Source: Bacteroidales bacterium UBA3743 (lineage in GTDB: Bacteria; Bacteroidota; Bacteroidia; Bacteroidales; Paludibacteraceae). Taken from it: DNA of 64,000 bases. The stretch lies in NCBI GenBank assembly GCA_002371265.1, contig DFGT01000029.1:7888-71887 (forward strand), in the 5' to 3' direction. Below the pieces are notes generated by a model. It had not been told where the DNA came from and did no database searches. It saw only the letters and a program-made list of their open reading frames with translations. Position 1 is the stretch's first letter. Each line of letters begins with the position of its first letter. A program made the position numbers and the translations under genes. Positions 53,863 to 62,946 of the stretch are shown here, one piece after another.

Positions 53863-54273
53863 ATCCAATATTGTCTCTATCTCTTCTATCAATTCTGGCA
53901 AGAATGATTGGTCGATAGTATATTTACATGTTAAAGTAGCGTTATTCTCGCAGATTGAATCGTAATATAAATTTATTAAAGCTGAAATATATCCCATATT
54001 CCCTCCAGTTTCAAATGATATGTCGACATCTCTTTCTATTGGACTAAATACAGCTTTTTGTTTTTCTGTAAAATGGTCATATAGATTTTTTAACTCATCA
54101 GAAAAACACTGAAGATATGGCATGTATATTTCTGTTTCAGTCGAAACATTGAAAATTCCAAATGACATTTCGATATGAAACCTAATCAGTCCTATATCCT
54201 GTTCAAGGATAGAAAAATTAGAAAATGACATTATTAAATGTCTTTTGTTGTCATAAAAGTTTATTTGACTCAT
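53851..54273 (-). CDS. WapI-like immunity protein (copy 2)
   Basis: 140 residues: GLIRFHIEMSFGIFNVSTETEIYMPYLQCFSDELKNLYDHF, VDISFETGGNMGYISALI and a C-terminal DQSFLPELIEEIETILDEL, the arrangement seen in WapI family immunity proteins. Soluble. Its last codons run into the Rhs scar. A related gene is at 49939. Confidence 0.6.
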   Translation of the reverse strand: MSQINFYDNKRHLIMSFSNFSILEQDIGLIRFHIEMSFGIFNVSTETEIYMPYLQCFSDELKNLYDHFTEKQKAVFSPIERDVDISFETGGNMGYISALINLYYDSICENNATLTCKYTIDQSFLPELIEEIETILDELR

Positions 54274-54306
54274 ACTTAGTATACTTTATTAAGTGGGCAG
54301 ATATTT

Positions 54307-54552
54307 CTACCGTTTATCATATCTAATAAAAACATCCATACAACAATTACGATCACAGATATCCCTTAAATAATCTTCAAATAATATAGTATTATCTTTG
54401 TCTTCTACAATTAGGGATGGTAAGTATTCTAAATCGTCTAAAAATTCTGCCAATCTTTCGTATGACATATTTTGGTACGAAAAGTTTCTCGCTTTTACAA
54501 TCAAGTCTTGTATTGCTTGTATTGCTTTTTTTTGTTTTTGATTCTCTATCAT
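54307..54552 (-). CDS. Candidate small immunity protein for the tip at 54557
   Basis: 81 residues, helical (QKKAIQAIQDLIVKARNFSYQNMSYERLAEFLDDLEYLPSLIVEDKDNTILFEDYL). It starts 4 bases after the Rhs fragment stop, so it is the likely cognate. Family not recognised. Confidence 0.55.
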   Translation of the reverse strand: MIENQKQKKAIQAIQDLIVKARNFSYQNMSYERLAEFLDDLEYLPSLIVEDKDNTILFEDYLRDICDRNCCMDVFIRYDKR

Positions 54553-54556
54553 TTTG

Positions 54557-55345
54557 TTAATGTATAAATTTAATATCTATAATTTTGACTCCTCTATTTC
54601 CTGGATTCACATAAATTGGAGGAATCTTGTCACCAGATTTGAATCCATTAAATATTTTTTCATATCTATTTAGCTTTAACGTTGTGCTTATGTCTATAGA
54701 ATTTTTAAAAGGCGAACGTAAATTTTCTATCTGCACTTGAAATGTTTTGCCTGTATGATCCATTGCTTCTATAGATTTTAATCCTAATTGTTCTGCCGCC
54801 TTTGCTCTTCTTACGCCATCGCTAATTTCGAAAGTATTACTACAATGCAAATCATCCAATGCTTGTTCCGTCCCTGTCGTCGTCATCTCCGCTTGTGCTT
54901 CAAAAGGCACATTCGGAGTATTCACCGTCGTCTCTGGCAGTTTTGCTCCCGTCCACGGGTTAAGCCCCTGACTCTTGGCTGAACAATAGCCTTGGAGGCC
55001 TCCGCCGACAAGTCCGGTCGCGGCACCGAAGATTATTCCTTCTTTTATGTCGCCTCCCGTCATGACACTGCCCACTCCGCCAATTACGGAGCCAGTGCCT
55101 GCTCCATAAAGACTACCCCACAATGCTCCTGCCGGTGCAACCGCGGATGCGACTCCTCCCAACGCTCCGGAAACCAGCCCGGTGCCAGCTCCTATAAGTC
55201 CAGACTTCATAACGCCGCCTAGATCTTGACCGGACAGGATTCCGCTGGTCACTCCTCCTGCAAATCCTGCGGCTGTTCCAGCACATACCGCCACCAACAA
55301 TGGTGCGGCTGTTCCACATGAAGCTACCACAGCGGCTCCAGTTCT
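54557..55345 (-). CDS. Orphan Rhs C-terminal fragment with second ParB-like tip (array position 2)
   Basis: From ATG... (first Met-type codon GTG at 55330) 257 residues: AVVASCGTAAPLLVAVCAGT and the rest of the constant region, CSAKSQGLNPWTGAKLPETTVNTPNVPF, then a ~105-residue tip. That tip has CSNTFEISDGVRRAKAAEQLGLKSIEAM, similar to the ParB 'DG.RR..AA..LG' helix, and GDKIPPIYVNPGNRGVKII. The order of the two blocks is reversed relative to classical ParB. Joined upstream, in frame, to a remnant of a different gene at GAAVV. No signal peptide. Confidence 0.75.
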   Translation of the reverse strand, partial: RTGAAVVASCGTAAPLLVAVCAGTAAGFAGGVTSGILSGQDLGGVMKSGLIGAGTGLVSGALGGVASAVAPAGALWGSLYGAGTGSVIGGVGSVMTGGDIKEGIIFGAATGLVGGGLQGYCSAKSQGLNPWTGAKLPETTVNTPNVPFEAQAEMTTTGTEQALDDLHCSNTFEISDGVRRAKAAEQLGLKSIEAMDHTGKTFQVQIENLRSPFKNSIDISTTLKLNRYEKIFNGFKSGDKIPPIYVNPGNRGVKIIDIKFIH

Positions 55346-55474
55346 GCGGATATCATCTTCAGAAAGATGATAGACTTACAGAAACATGCCAGAATCGACC
55401 AATTGCAACCATGTTTCTCCTTCATATTCCTCTTTAGATAGAATGAAGAGGAATATAGTGTCGGTGGATTTCAT
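55331..55474 (-). pseudogene. Remnant of an immunity-like gene fused to the Rhs fragment
   Basis: ATG 55474 opens a 32-residue frame (MKSTDTIFLFILSKEEYEG...QLVDSGMFL) that stops at TAA 55376. The same frame continues VYHLSEDDIRRTG and runs directly into the Rhs constant region. It reads as the 5' part of an immunity gene with one nonsense codon. Two hairpins (GAAACATG/CATGTTTC and ATATTCCTCTT/AAGAGGAATAT) fall inside it. Confidence 0.5.
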
Positions 55475-55509
55475 TAAAAATTAACCTTATCCGAAGGGTT
55501 TAATCCAAT

Positions 55510-56001
55510 CTACTCATACTTGGAAAAAATGCCTTTTTCATGGTCTGTTTTTATACGATACAGAATAGACGTATATGGACATACCAAGCCAAGGTAAGCC
55601 TTCAATTCCTTAGTTTTTTTTAAATCTGCATGTATGTGCTCACCTCCTATTTTCCATATATGCCAATCATTGATGTTTTTTTCATCCGTATAGTCTTGTT
55701 TGCTCTTAAACCAAACATTACTATAATCACCCACATCATCAATATTACCGTATAATGTCCATGCTTCCATTTTTATACCAAATCTAGAGTCTCCGTGTGT
55801 ATAGTAATCTACATCATCTTTGACAATTTCCTCCAATGTCGGAGTTTCATTTATTTGATAAATATGTTTAAATATCCTTAACACATCACTATTTAGTTGT
55901 GTTAGGTCGCTAGCAACATATTGCATATATTTTTTTTGCGTATCTGAAATTTTCACTTCAAACACATCTCCAACTTTTGTCGCTTTTACTCTCTTTATCA
56001 T
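55510..56001 (-). CDS. Immunity protein, paralog b (Imm26-like)
   Basis: 163 residues. The first ~35 residues (MIKRVKATKVGDVFEVKISD...KKYMQYVASDLT) are almost identical to the next gene and the rest is clearly related (PTLEEIV, H.DS..GIKME.WTLYGN.D.VGD). I recall this pattern from proteins labelled Imm26, but that name is tentative. Soluble. Second of two tandem copies behind the active Rhs gene, it may protect against a different GIY-YIG tip variant. Confidence 0.65.
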   Translation of the reverse strand: MIKRVKATKVGDVFEVKISDTQKKYMQYVASDLTQLNSDVLRIFKHIYQINETPTLEEIVKDDVDYYTHGDSRFGIKMEAWTLYGNIDDVGDYSNVWFKSKQDYTDEKNINDWHIWKIGGEHIHADLKKTKELKAYLGLVCPYTSILYRIKTDHEKGIFSKYE

Positions 56002-56018
56002 GGTTGTATGATTCTAAT

Positions 56019-56507
56019 TTATTCATACCTTGGATAAACCATATTGAAAAAACCATTTTTTATTCTTTCATATATCATTTTGTGTGGGAAAACCCCTCCA
56101 TAACTAGCAGATCTAAGTACCTTTGAGTTCCGAGAGACCCATTGCATTTCTTCATTAATATGCCAAATATACCATTGGTCTGATAGCACAGAACCATTAT
56201 CTCTCGAAACCATAAAAATTATATTTTTCACATCTCCAACAATATCCGTATTCCCATACAATGTCCATTTTTCCATTTTAATACCAGCTTTAGAATCACA
56301 ATGAGCATAAAATTCAACCTTATCGGATACTATTTCCTCTAAAGTTGGCTTCTCATTGATCGGATATGCTTTCGAGAATCCTCTTACTACATCACTGTTC
56401 AAACATGTTAAATCACTTGCAATATATTGCATATATTTTTTTTGTGTATCTGAAATTTTCACTTCAAACACATCTCCAACTTTTGTTGCTTTTACTCTCT
56501 TTATCAT
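56019..56507 (-). CDS. Immunity protein, paralog a, cognate of the active Rhs tip
   Basis: 162 residues, same family as 55510. Its ATG overlaps the Rhs stop by 4 bases (56504-56507), so it is translationally coupled to the toxin and is the best candidate for the cognate immunity protein. Soluble, no signal peptide, as expected for protection in the cytoplasm. Confidence 0.7.
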   Translation of the reverse strand: MIKRVKATKVGDVFEVKISDTQKKYMQYIASDLTCLNSDVVRGFSKAYPINEKPTLEEIVSDKVEFYAHCDSKAGIKMEKWTLYGNTDIVGDVKNIIFMVSRDNGSVLSDQWYIWHINEEMQWVSRNSKVLRSASYGGVFPHKMIYERIKNGFFNMVYPRYE

Positions 56508-59500
56508 GGTTGTATATTATATTGTGGCCAATATTTTGGCTCTATAGAATTAATTTTATTATATAAATTATTTAACCCATATTGATTGATGAGATTTTGC
56601 TCCCATATATGAGCATTGGTTTTACTTAAACCACCTACTATAGGTTCATATATTAAATCCGCTCTTGGAGAATTTGATCGTAGATGTTCATAAAATCTCA
56701 CTTGCGGATCACGTTTTGTAATTCCAACATATTTCACTTCACCTGTTACAGGATCTACCCCCTGATACACCGAATAGTTACCACCATTGTCTGCCACAAG
56801 ATTGTTTGGTCCGTATGGTTTAACAAGTTTTGATCCTGTCAATGGATTAAGCCCCTGACTCTTGGCTGAACAATAGCCTTGGAAGCCTCCGCTGACAAGT
56901 CCGGCCGCGGCACCGAAGATTATTCCTTCTTTTATGTCGCCTCCCGTCATGACACTGCCCACACCGCCAATTACGGCTCCTGTGCCTGCTCCATAAAGAC
57001 TGCCCCACAATGCTCCCGCCGGTGCAAACGTGGATGCGACTCCTCCCAACGCTCCGGAAACCAGCCCGGTGCCAGCTCCTATAAGTCCAGACTTCATAAC
57101 GCCGCCTAGATCTTGACCGGACAGGATTCCGCTGGTCACTCCTCCTGCAAATCCTGCGGCTGTTCCAGCACATACCGCCACCAATAATGGAGCGGCTGTT
57201 CCACATGAAGCTACCACAGCGGCTCCGACTGCTACTCCGACAGCGACCGTCACTACTGTCGTGACTATGCTTTCCCAATTGTTTCTGAACCAGTTTCCTA
57301 ACTTGCTGAACCAAGTGTAGCCGCTCGGATCCACATACAGGAACGGGTTGAACATGCAGTAGGCATAGCGGTTGTAGTTGAGCCAATCATCTGGCGACTG
57401 CACGTATGGGTCGACTGAGAAGAATGTGGCTGTGAGCGGATCGTAGATGCGTCCGTTCATGTTGATGATGGCGAACGCATCAATATGTTCATGACCGGTG
57501 TAGCCTCTGTCTGTCAGAAGTTTCATACGCTGATCCTTCTCTTCCCATTTCTCGGGATTTCTGCGTGCACCCCAAGGGTCGTACGCGTATCGCTCAAGCA
57601 CATTGCCGTCTTCATCCGTCAAAGCTATCAAAGAGCCCTGGAAATCGTGGTAGGCATACAGCAAGGTGTCGTTGCCGCAATTCTGTATGAACAGACTTCC
57701 GCCTGCAAGGTAGTGAATTTTTCGGACATTACCAATGGAATCTGTCTCTTCTTCGTAATTTCCACAATAATAGCGGACACGTTTTGTCTTGCCGTTTTCC
57801 TTATAAACAGATTTGCGTCTTTGTTCGTCGACACCATAGAATATACTATAGCTCTTGTTTCCCTCCTCAATTTTCTCAACCTTTTGAAAATCTGTGTAGG
57901 CGAGCGTCAGTTTTGTGACGGGAATGCCTGTCACAGCTCCTTCGATGGATGTCAATGCGTGAGGTCTGCCGTTGTCACCGTAGTTCAGCACACAGTCGCC
58001 CAGATCGCTCTTCGTCATTATATTACCCTGCCCGTCAAAAGTCAGACTATTTTCCTTCACCAAGGCACCGTCACGGTAGATATCCCAGTTTGTCAGACGG
58101 TTCATATCGTCGTAGCCGAACATCTCATGCTGGATTGTAAGGTTGTCCGTCCTCGACTCCAGGTTACCTCTTGAATCGTAGGCATACAGCATGTCCACCA
58201 CACCTTCTGCATAGATGGAGAGGGTGCGACCTTGCTCGTCATATCCAAAAACGCTCTCCTTGGCTCCCTTTTGCGTCCGGAGACTCTGACCATACGCATC
58301 CTCTTCCAAAAGTTTCCAGACAGACCGTTCCAAACTGTCTGTCACCTCGTATAAGATGCCGTTGCGATCGTAGTGGTTGACGGTGAAGAATCCGGACGGA
58401 TATGTTTCTTTCCTTACACGTCCAAACTCGTCATACTCTTTTCGGCTTTCAAATATTTTGCCGTCTATCTCCTCCTTCTGTCTTACAACACGGTCAAACT
58501 CGTCGTATGTGAACGACTGTCTGTGCTCACCCTGAATTTCTATGTCGACGATGCGGTTGTGACTATCATAGTTGTAGCTGGTTGTCTTTCCGTTTGTCGT
58601 CTTGCTAAGCAGCAATCCGTTTTCAGCGTATGAGTATTCTGTGGCTATGGTGTCTCCTTTTTTATGAACACTCTGCCCCGACCACAGCAGTTCGCCAAAA
58701 CCGTTATATTTGGTCTCCTGTACTCCACCGTCGGGATCAGTCAGTCTTGTGCGTCTTCCCTGCAAGTCATACTCGACGCTGATAGAGGTGCCACCCTCAG
58801 GAGTGGAGGTCTTAATCTTTCCAGATGGATAATACTCGTAATTTACTGATTTGCCGTTTGTCTCTATGCTGACAATCCTTCCTGAAGCATCATAGTTCAT
58901 CTTCTTTCTTCCTTCCGGCGATACTGTCGTGGTGGAAGATTTCTCATATTTAGTGGTGCTTTTTCCAGCTGGTGTTGTCAGACTGGTGACTCTTCCGTAT
59001 TCATCGTAGGAATACACAGTCGCCCAACTTTGCGGATCGGAGGAGAATGTCGGTGCAGACACTCTGCTTTTGGTTCCATCCGAATTATATTCTGTAAAGA
59101 CACTGATTTTTTTGTTGTTCAGTCCGAATGTCTCTTTAAGCACCTCATTGCCAACATTGTCATACCACGTGACGACGGGGGCACTTCCCGATTTAACGTG
59201 ATAGGTGTAATATTTTGCTCCCAGACTGTTTTCTTGCGTTGCCCATCTTGTAACACTTGTCTCTGTTATTCCGTCTGCGAAATTAGTCTCCGTCAGATTG
59301 CCAAATCCGTCATAGGAGAAGCTGACTGTTCCTTTACGATCCGTCTTACTCTTCAACAAACCGGTGTTCTCATCCCAGTCATAGTCATATCTGTCGCCCA
59401 TTTCATCCGTCTTGGCAGTCATGAACCTTCCCGAAGGACAGTATTCAAATTCAGAGCGACGTGTTGTACCGTTTGCCGAACGCTCAACCAAAAGAGCCTG

Positions 59501-62500
59501 TCCGAAATGGTTGATGTTCTTGTATTCTGTAACTAATTCATTTTCGTCGTCCGGATCGGCAATCTCTTTCGTCTGGTTGCCCCTGTCATCATAAAATGAC
59601 AACACCTTACGGACTTGTTCCTGGCCGTCAGCAATCATTTTGGTCGTCAAGCAGCTCACCCTGTTTTTGCACCATGATCCTTTTCTCTCGTATGTCATGG
59701 TCTTTTCCTCGACAACATCTCCTTGCGTGGTGGTTATTTTTTGAGGATTTCCATCCTCGTAGTCCGACGCTTCGATAACCGTTGTCATGCCTGTCAGACA
59801 GTTTGTGACTGTTTTCTTTGCCACGTATTTGAAACACCGCTTCCCCGACTTTGAACCTAGATTTTCTGTCTTATGCTCAAAAACGACATTCTCTATCTGT
59901 CTGCCTGTGGCGGAGGTGAAAGTTGTTTCTTCCACAGGGTGAGGATTGAACAAGATGGTGTCGTAGCCATACCTGATTGTCTTCCTTTTGTTGAGTGTCT
60001 CGTTGTCCTGCGTGAACTCTTCAAAGCCCAATATCCCCTTTTCTTGATGGAATCTCAAACCTTTGTAATAATATTTTTCCGTGCTTTCATAATTTCCTGA
60101 TTCAGTCGTTATCTGACTAACGACATGGATAGGGATGCAAAGCTGCGTCACCTCGGGAGATCTCTCATTTTGACCAGACTGGTAGGTAACTGGATCAGAC
60201 AGAGTCTTGTAATCCACCGTGTGGACCGACATGAGTCCGTCGTTGATTTGAGACAAATATCTGCCAATTTCTGGTGTGTGGACTAAATGAACGTCAAGCC
60301 CATTTTTAGAAAGCGACATAAGGTCTGTCACACCGTCGCCAGTAATGTCATAAAACGGTATATGTTTGTTGTAGTACAGTTTGTTAGTCAAAATGTCTGG
60401 CAACTCATTCTGCGAGTATTTTTTTGAGACAAATCCACTGCCTGTGAAATAATGGAATGTCAGTTCGTCATTGATGATTTCCAAAATGTCGAGAGTTCCG
60501 TCATTGTTGTAGTCCGCATAAAAACGTTTGCCTTTAGCAATGCAATCTACGACATATGGACTAGTTTTTTCACACTCCATTTTGAGAGGACATGGTATTT
60601 CCACAAACCCGGTTCCAGTCGACAGCATGATTTTCCATTTGTTTTCATATTGGGAAACTGCAATAACGTCCGTATATCCGTCGCCATTGATGTCAACGAA
60701 GTCGGCTCCGGCATCCATATCCAAATATAACGGTATCTCCTCAAAGTCTATTTTTTCAAAGTTTTTTGTATTGGAGTCGAACTCAAATGCCTCATGAGAG
60801 GCTCTATTATAAATCTCTGGCAGTCCGTTTCCATTCAGATCTGTTATGGAATATCTGGAGTCCACCGTTAAATACCGACTTTTATATGAAAACGAAGATA
60901 TTTTAGAAAACAGTTTGCCTTCAATGTCTATCTTGTACAAGTCGGCGAAGTCCACATCTTCGTACGTCTCTGTCTCTTCTTTGTGCAACACCAACATCTC
61001 AACGAATCCATCACCGTCAAAATCATTGAATTCAAGCTGCGATTGGTCAGAGTCTGTAAGGACGATCTCCGTCTCAAAATTTTGCCTGATAAACATTCCG
61101 TCGCCATCGTTCAGAAGGACATCTATCCAATAACACGAGCCAGTCCTTTTGACTTCAATCAGGTCTTTCTTTCCGTCTTTATTGATGTCTAACGAATGAA
61201 GCAACAGTGCACCAATAAAATAGTCCATTGGCACTTCCATTGCCTTTTCGTACATAACTCCTGATTCCGTCTTCCTCGACAAATACAGATTCCATTCAAC
61301 AATTACACCTTCAATAGCAGAAAATCCAGTTGGAAGGTCTGAGTTGGTTTTTATGAAATCGGAAATTCCGTCATTGTTGAAATCATCCACCAAAACACTA
61401 TATTCATCATAACAATCGTCATCCTCTGCAAATGGGACGAAGACGGACTTCTCAATTTTATGAGCAGATTCGCTGATTTTGTCCATACTACTCCAGTTTA
61501 GGACAATTGGAGCTAAACTCTCCTCATTATCGTTGGATAAAGTAATGGATTTCAATTTGTTGTAAAAGCCGTCAAAAAAGTAAGACAGTGTATATGTTTT
61601 AAGAAGTTTGCCGTTTGCCTTCACTTCGACGGTTCTCAACAGTTTTGTCGATGACAATTTAGAGCCTGCTGTGAATTGCAGTCTTGAGTCCTTTCGGTCG
61701 GAGTCGTAGGTGAAATCCACGGCACAAGTAGGTGCAACTTTGGCATTCTCGTTGCCAGTGTAGAGTATCTTGGACAACCAAAACTCGCCATTCTCATCGT
61801 CCAATCCATACTCATATGACATGTAGTTTCCATTTTGATCCGTCACTTTTGTCAAAAGCCAAATCAACGGCACACCGGATGTCTGAGATTCTACTCTTGC
61901 ATCGCCCGACGCTCCATAGACCATCGTGACACCCTCTTTTGTCACAACACTGAAGTAAGAGCCATCCTTGTCGTCTCCACTGTGAAATGTTATGTCACAG
62001 TACGTTTCTTCTTGAGTGCGGTACTTCGAGCCGTCAGCCAAATTATTTCCGGATATCAATATAAGTCTTGCTCCATCCAACTCGATATTGTCCTCGTCCG
62101 TCAAATGGATTGCGTCCGGCTTTCCATCAGAAAAAAGGTTCTTTCTAGCTCTGTATATTGACGACACACAAGAAAGATTAAATCCGTATCCAGCAATTCC
62201 GTTGCCTGCCTGTGAATTATAGACAAGCTGTATACTCGGGTTCATTCCATTGATTCCAGATGGCACTTCTATCGGAATTTGATACATCAAGGAACCATTT
62301 GCACTGACGTTGAGGATACTTCCTATTTTGCCAAACACAACACCTTGAGCCTTGTCGTCTGTAGGGGTGCCGTCTGGCATCATATAAACTCCTTTTTCAA
62401 AGTCGAGAATATAACTGTCCCCGCCTTCTGGTTGAGCTGACGGATTCTGTGCGACAGACAACCAAACGGATGTAAATAATAAAGACCACACCAACAAAAG

Positions 62501-62515
62501 GACTTTCTGAATCAT
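56504..62515 (-). CDS. Rhs-family polymorphic toxin, SpvB/FG-GAP/Rhs with GIY-YIG-like tip
   Basis: 2003 residues. Signal peptide 1-22 (MIQKVLLLVWSLLFTSVWLSVAQ). SpvB-like segment about 50-330 (VSANGSLMYQIPIEVPSGINGMNPSIQLVYNS). FG-GAP/VCBS repeats about 380-740 (DFNNDGISDF, DINKDGKKDL, DFDGDGFVEM, DINGDGYTDV, DYNNDGTLDI, DITGDGVTDL). RHS/YD repeats about 1050-1650 (YDYDWDENTGLL, YSYDEYGRVTSLT and others). Core end near 1718 (NRYAYCMFNPFLYVDPSG). Gly-rich hydrophobic constant region to GLNPLTG (~1890). The tip (~110 residues) has YSVYQGVD, VKYVGITKRDPQVRFYEH, HIWEQNLI and NLYNKIN, fitting a GIY-YIG nuclease. Coupled to an immunity gene. Contact-dependent antibacterial function is inferred. 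Confidence 0.9.
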   Translation of the reverse strand: MIQKVLLLVWSLLFTSVWLSVAQNPSAQPEGGDSYILDFEKGVYMMPDGTPTDDKAQGVVFGKIGSILNVSANGSLMYQIPIEVPSGINGMNPSIQLVYNSQAGNGIAGYGFNLSCVSSIYRARKNLFSDGKPDAIHLTDEDNIELDGARLILISGNNLADGSKYRTQEETYCDITFHSGDDKDGSYFSVVTKEGVTMVYGASGDARVESQTSGVPLIWLLTKVTDQNGNYMSYEYGLDDENGEFWLSKILYTGNENAKVAPTCAVDFTYDSDRKDSRLQFTAGSKLSSTKLLRTVEVKANGKLLKTYTLSYFFDGFYNKLKSITLSNDNEESLAPIVLNWSSMDKISESAHKIEKSVFVPFAEDDDCYDEYSVLVDDFNNDGISDFIKTNSDLPTGFSAIEGVIVEWNLYLSRKTESGVMYEKAMEVPMDYFIGALLLHSLDINKDGKKDLIEVKRTGSCYWIDVLLNDGDGMFIRQNFETEIVLTDSDQSQLEFNDFDGDGFVEMLVLHKEETETYEDVDFADLYKIDIEGKLFSKISSFSYKSRYLTVDSRYSITDLNGNGLPEIYNRASHEAFEFDSNTKNFEKIDFEEIPLYLDMDAGADFVDINGDGYTDVIAVSQYENKWKIMLSTGTGFVEIPCPLKMECEKTSPYVVDCIAKGKRFYADYNNDGTLDILEIINDELTFHYFTGSGFVSKKYSQNELPDILTNKLYYNKHIPFYDITGDGVTDLMSLSKNGLDVHLVHTPEIGRYLSQINDGLMSVHTVDYKTLSDPVTYQSGQNERSPEVTQLCIPIHVVSQITTESGNYESTEKYYYKGLRFHQEKGILGFEEFTQDNETLNKRKTIRYGYDTILFNPHPVEETTFTSATGRQIENVVFEHKTENLGSKSGKRCFKYVAKKTVTNCLTGMTTVIEASDYEDGNPQKITTTQGDVVEEKTMTYERKGSWCKNRVSCLTTKMIADGQEQVRKVLSFYDDRGNQTKEIADPDDENELVTEYKNINHFGQALLVERSANGTTRRSEFEYCPSGRFMTAKTDEMGDRYDYDWDENTGLLKSKTDRKGTVSFSYDGFGNLTETNFADGITETSVTRWATQENSLGAKYYTYHVKSGSAPVVTWYDNVGNEVLKETFGLNNKKISVFTEYNSDGTKSRVSAPTFSSDPQSWATVYSYDEYGRVTSLTTPAGKSTTKYEKSSTTTVSPEGRKKMNYDASGRIVSIETNGKSVNYEYYPSGKIKTSTPEGGTSISVEYDLQGRRTRLTDPDGGVQETKYNGFGELLWSGQSVHKKGDTIATEYSYAENGLLLSKTTNGKTTSYNYDSHNRIVDIEIQGEHRQSFTYDEFDRVVRQKEEIDGKIFESRKEYDEFGRVRKETYPSGFFTVNHYDRNGILYEVTDSLERSVWKLLEEDAYGQSLRTQKGAKESVFGYDEQGRTLSIYAEGVVDMLYAYDSRGNLESRTDNLTIQHEMFGYDDMNRLTNWDIYRDGALVKENSLTFDGQGNIMTKSDLGDCVLNYGDNGRPHALTSIEGAVTGIPVTKLTLAYTDFQKVEKIEEGNKSYSIFYGVDEQRRKSVYKENGKTKRVRYYCGNYEEETDSIGNVRKIHYLAGGSLFIQNCGNDTLLYAYHDFQGSLIALTDEDGNVLERYAYDPWGARRNPEKWEEKDQRMKLLTDRGYTGHEHIDAFAIINMNGRIYDPLTATFFSVDPYVQSPDDWLNYNRYAYCMFNPFLYVDPSGYTWFSKLGNWFRNNWESIVTTVVTVAVGVAVGAAVVASCGTAAPLLVAVCAGTAAGFAGGVTSGILSGQDLGGVMKSGLIGAGTGLVSGALGGVASTFAPAGALWGSLYGAGTGAVIGGVGSVMTGGDIKEGIIFGAAAGLVSGGFQGYCSAKSQGLNPLTGSKLVKPYGPNNLVADNGGNYSVYQGVDPVTGEVKYVGITKRDPQVRFYEHLRSNSPRADLIYEPIVGGLSKTNAHIWEQNLINQYGLNNLYNKINSIEPKYWPQYNIQP

Positions 62516-62519
62516 CTTC

Positions 62520-62945
62520 TTATTTTTTAATTATTTTCCATTCCGTGCTGAGATTGTCAATCTCTATTCGCAAAATGTATATTCCTGGATCTCTATCGGA
62601 AAAATCAATAGTGACATCATTTTTGTCTGCGTATTGGTAAACAATGTTTTTTCCGTATGTGTCTATAAGTAGAGCATATGCACTCTGGTCTTTTTTTAAA
62701 CTGTCTATTCTGATGCTAAGGTGTCCGTCGGTAGGATTAGGATAAATATGAATTTGATTCGACTCCAACGAATCCTTTATCACTCTTCCGGATTCATCCT
62801 CTTCATTAACGACTCCTCCATCGCGATCATAAGACATATCGATGTACCTTGCGGTACGATTTCCCCCATTGTCGTAGACGAAATGGACGGTTTGCGCGGA
62901 AAGTACTGCACAAAGACTAATACATATAAATAAGCGTTTTCTCAT
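62520..62945 (-). CDS. Small secreted protein with T9SS type A sorting domain, upstream of Rhs
   Basis: 141 residues. A signal peptide (MRKRLFICISLCAVLSAQT) is followed by VHFVYDNGGNRTARYIDM, a YD-repeat-like segment, and a C-terminal ~75-residue type A sorting domain (IHIYPNPTDGHLSIRI...DPGIYILRIEIDNLSTEWKIIKK). It ends 4 bases before the Rhs ATG, so the two are one transcript. T9SS substrates are recognised by such domains and processed by PorU; the Rhs protein has none. A role as secretion partner or surface anchor for the Rhs toxin is an inference. Confidence 0.85.
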   Translation of the reverse strand: MRKRLFICISLCAVLSAQTVHFVYDNGGNRTARYIDMSYDRDGGVVNEEDESGRVIKDSLESNQIHIYPNPTDGHLSIRIDSLKKDQSAYALLIDTYGKNIVYQYADKNDVTIDFSDRDPGIYILRIEIDNLSTEWKIIKK

Positions 62946-62946
62946 T

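Noticed and set aside
53775..53864. N-terminal extension of the 53253 gene
   Set aside because: The 30 extra codons translate a Rhs scar in the wrong frame. ATG 53774 is the first sensible start.
56847..57386. 179-codon minus-strand frame with Arg/Ser-rich product (also 49364-49795)
   Set aside because: Out-of-frame reading of the Rhs core. The in-frame Rhs sequence fully explains the region.
47295..62945. Type VI secretion Rhs cluster
   Set aside because: No vgrG, hcp, PAAR or T6SS structural gene is in the window, and the Rhs protein has a Sec signal peptide and SpvB/FG-GAP front end instead of a PAAR domain.
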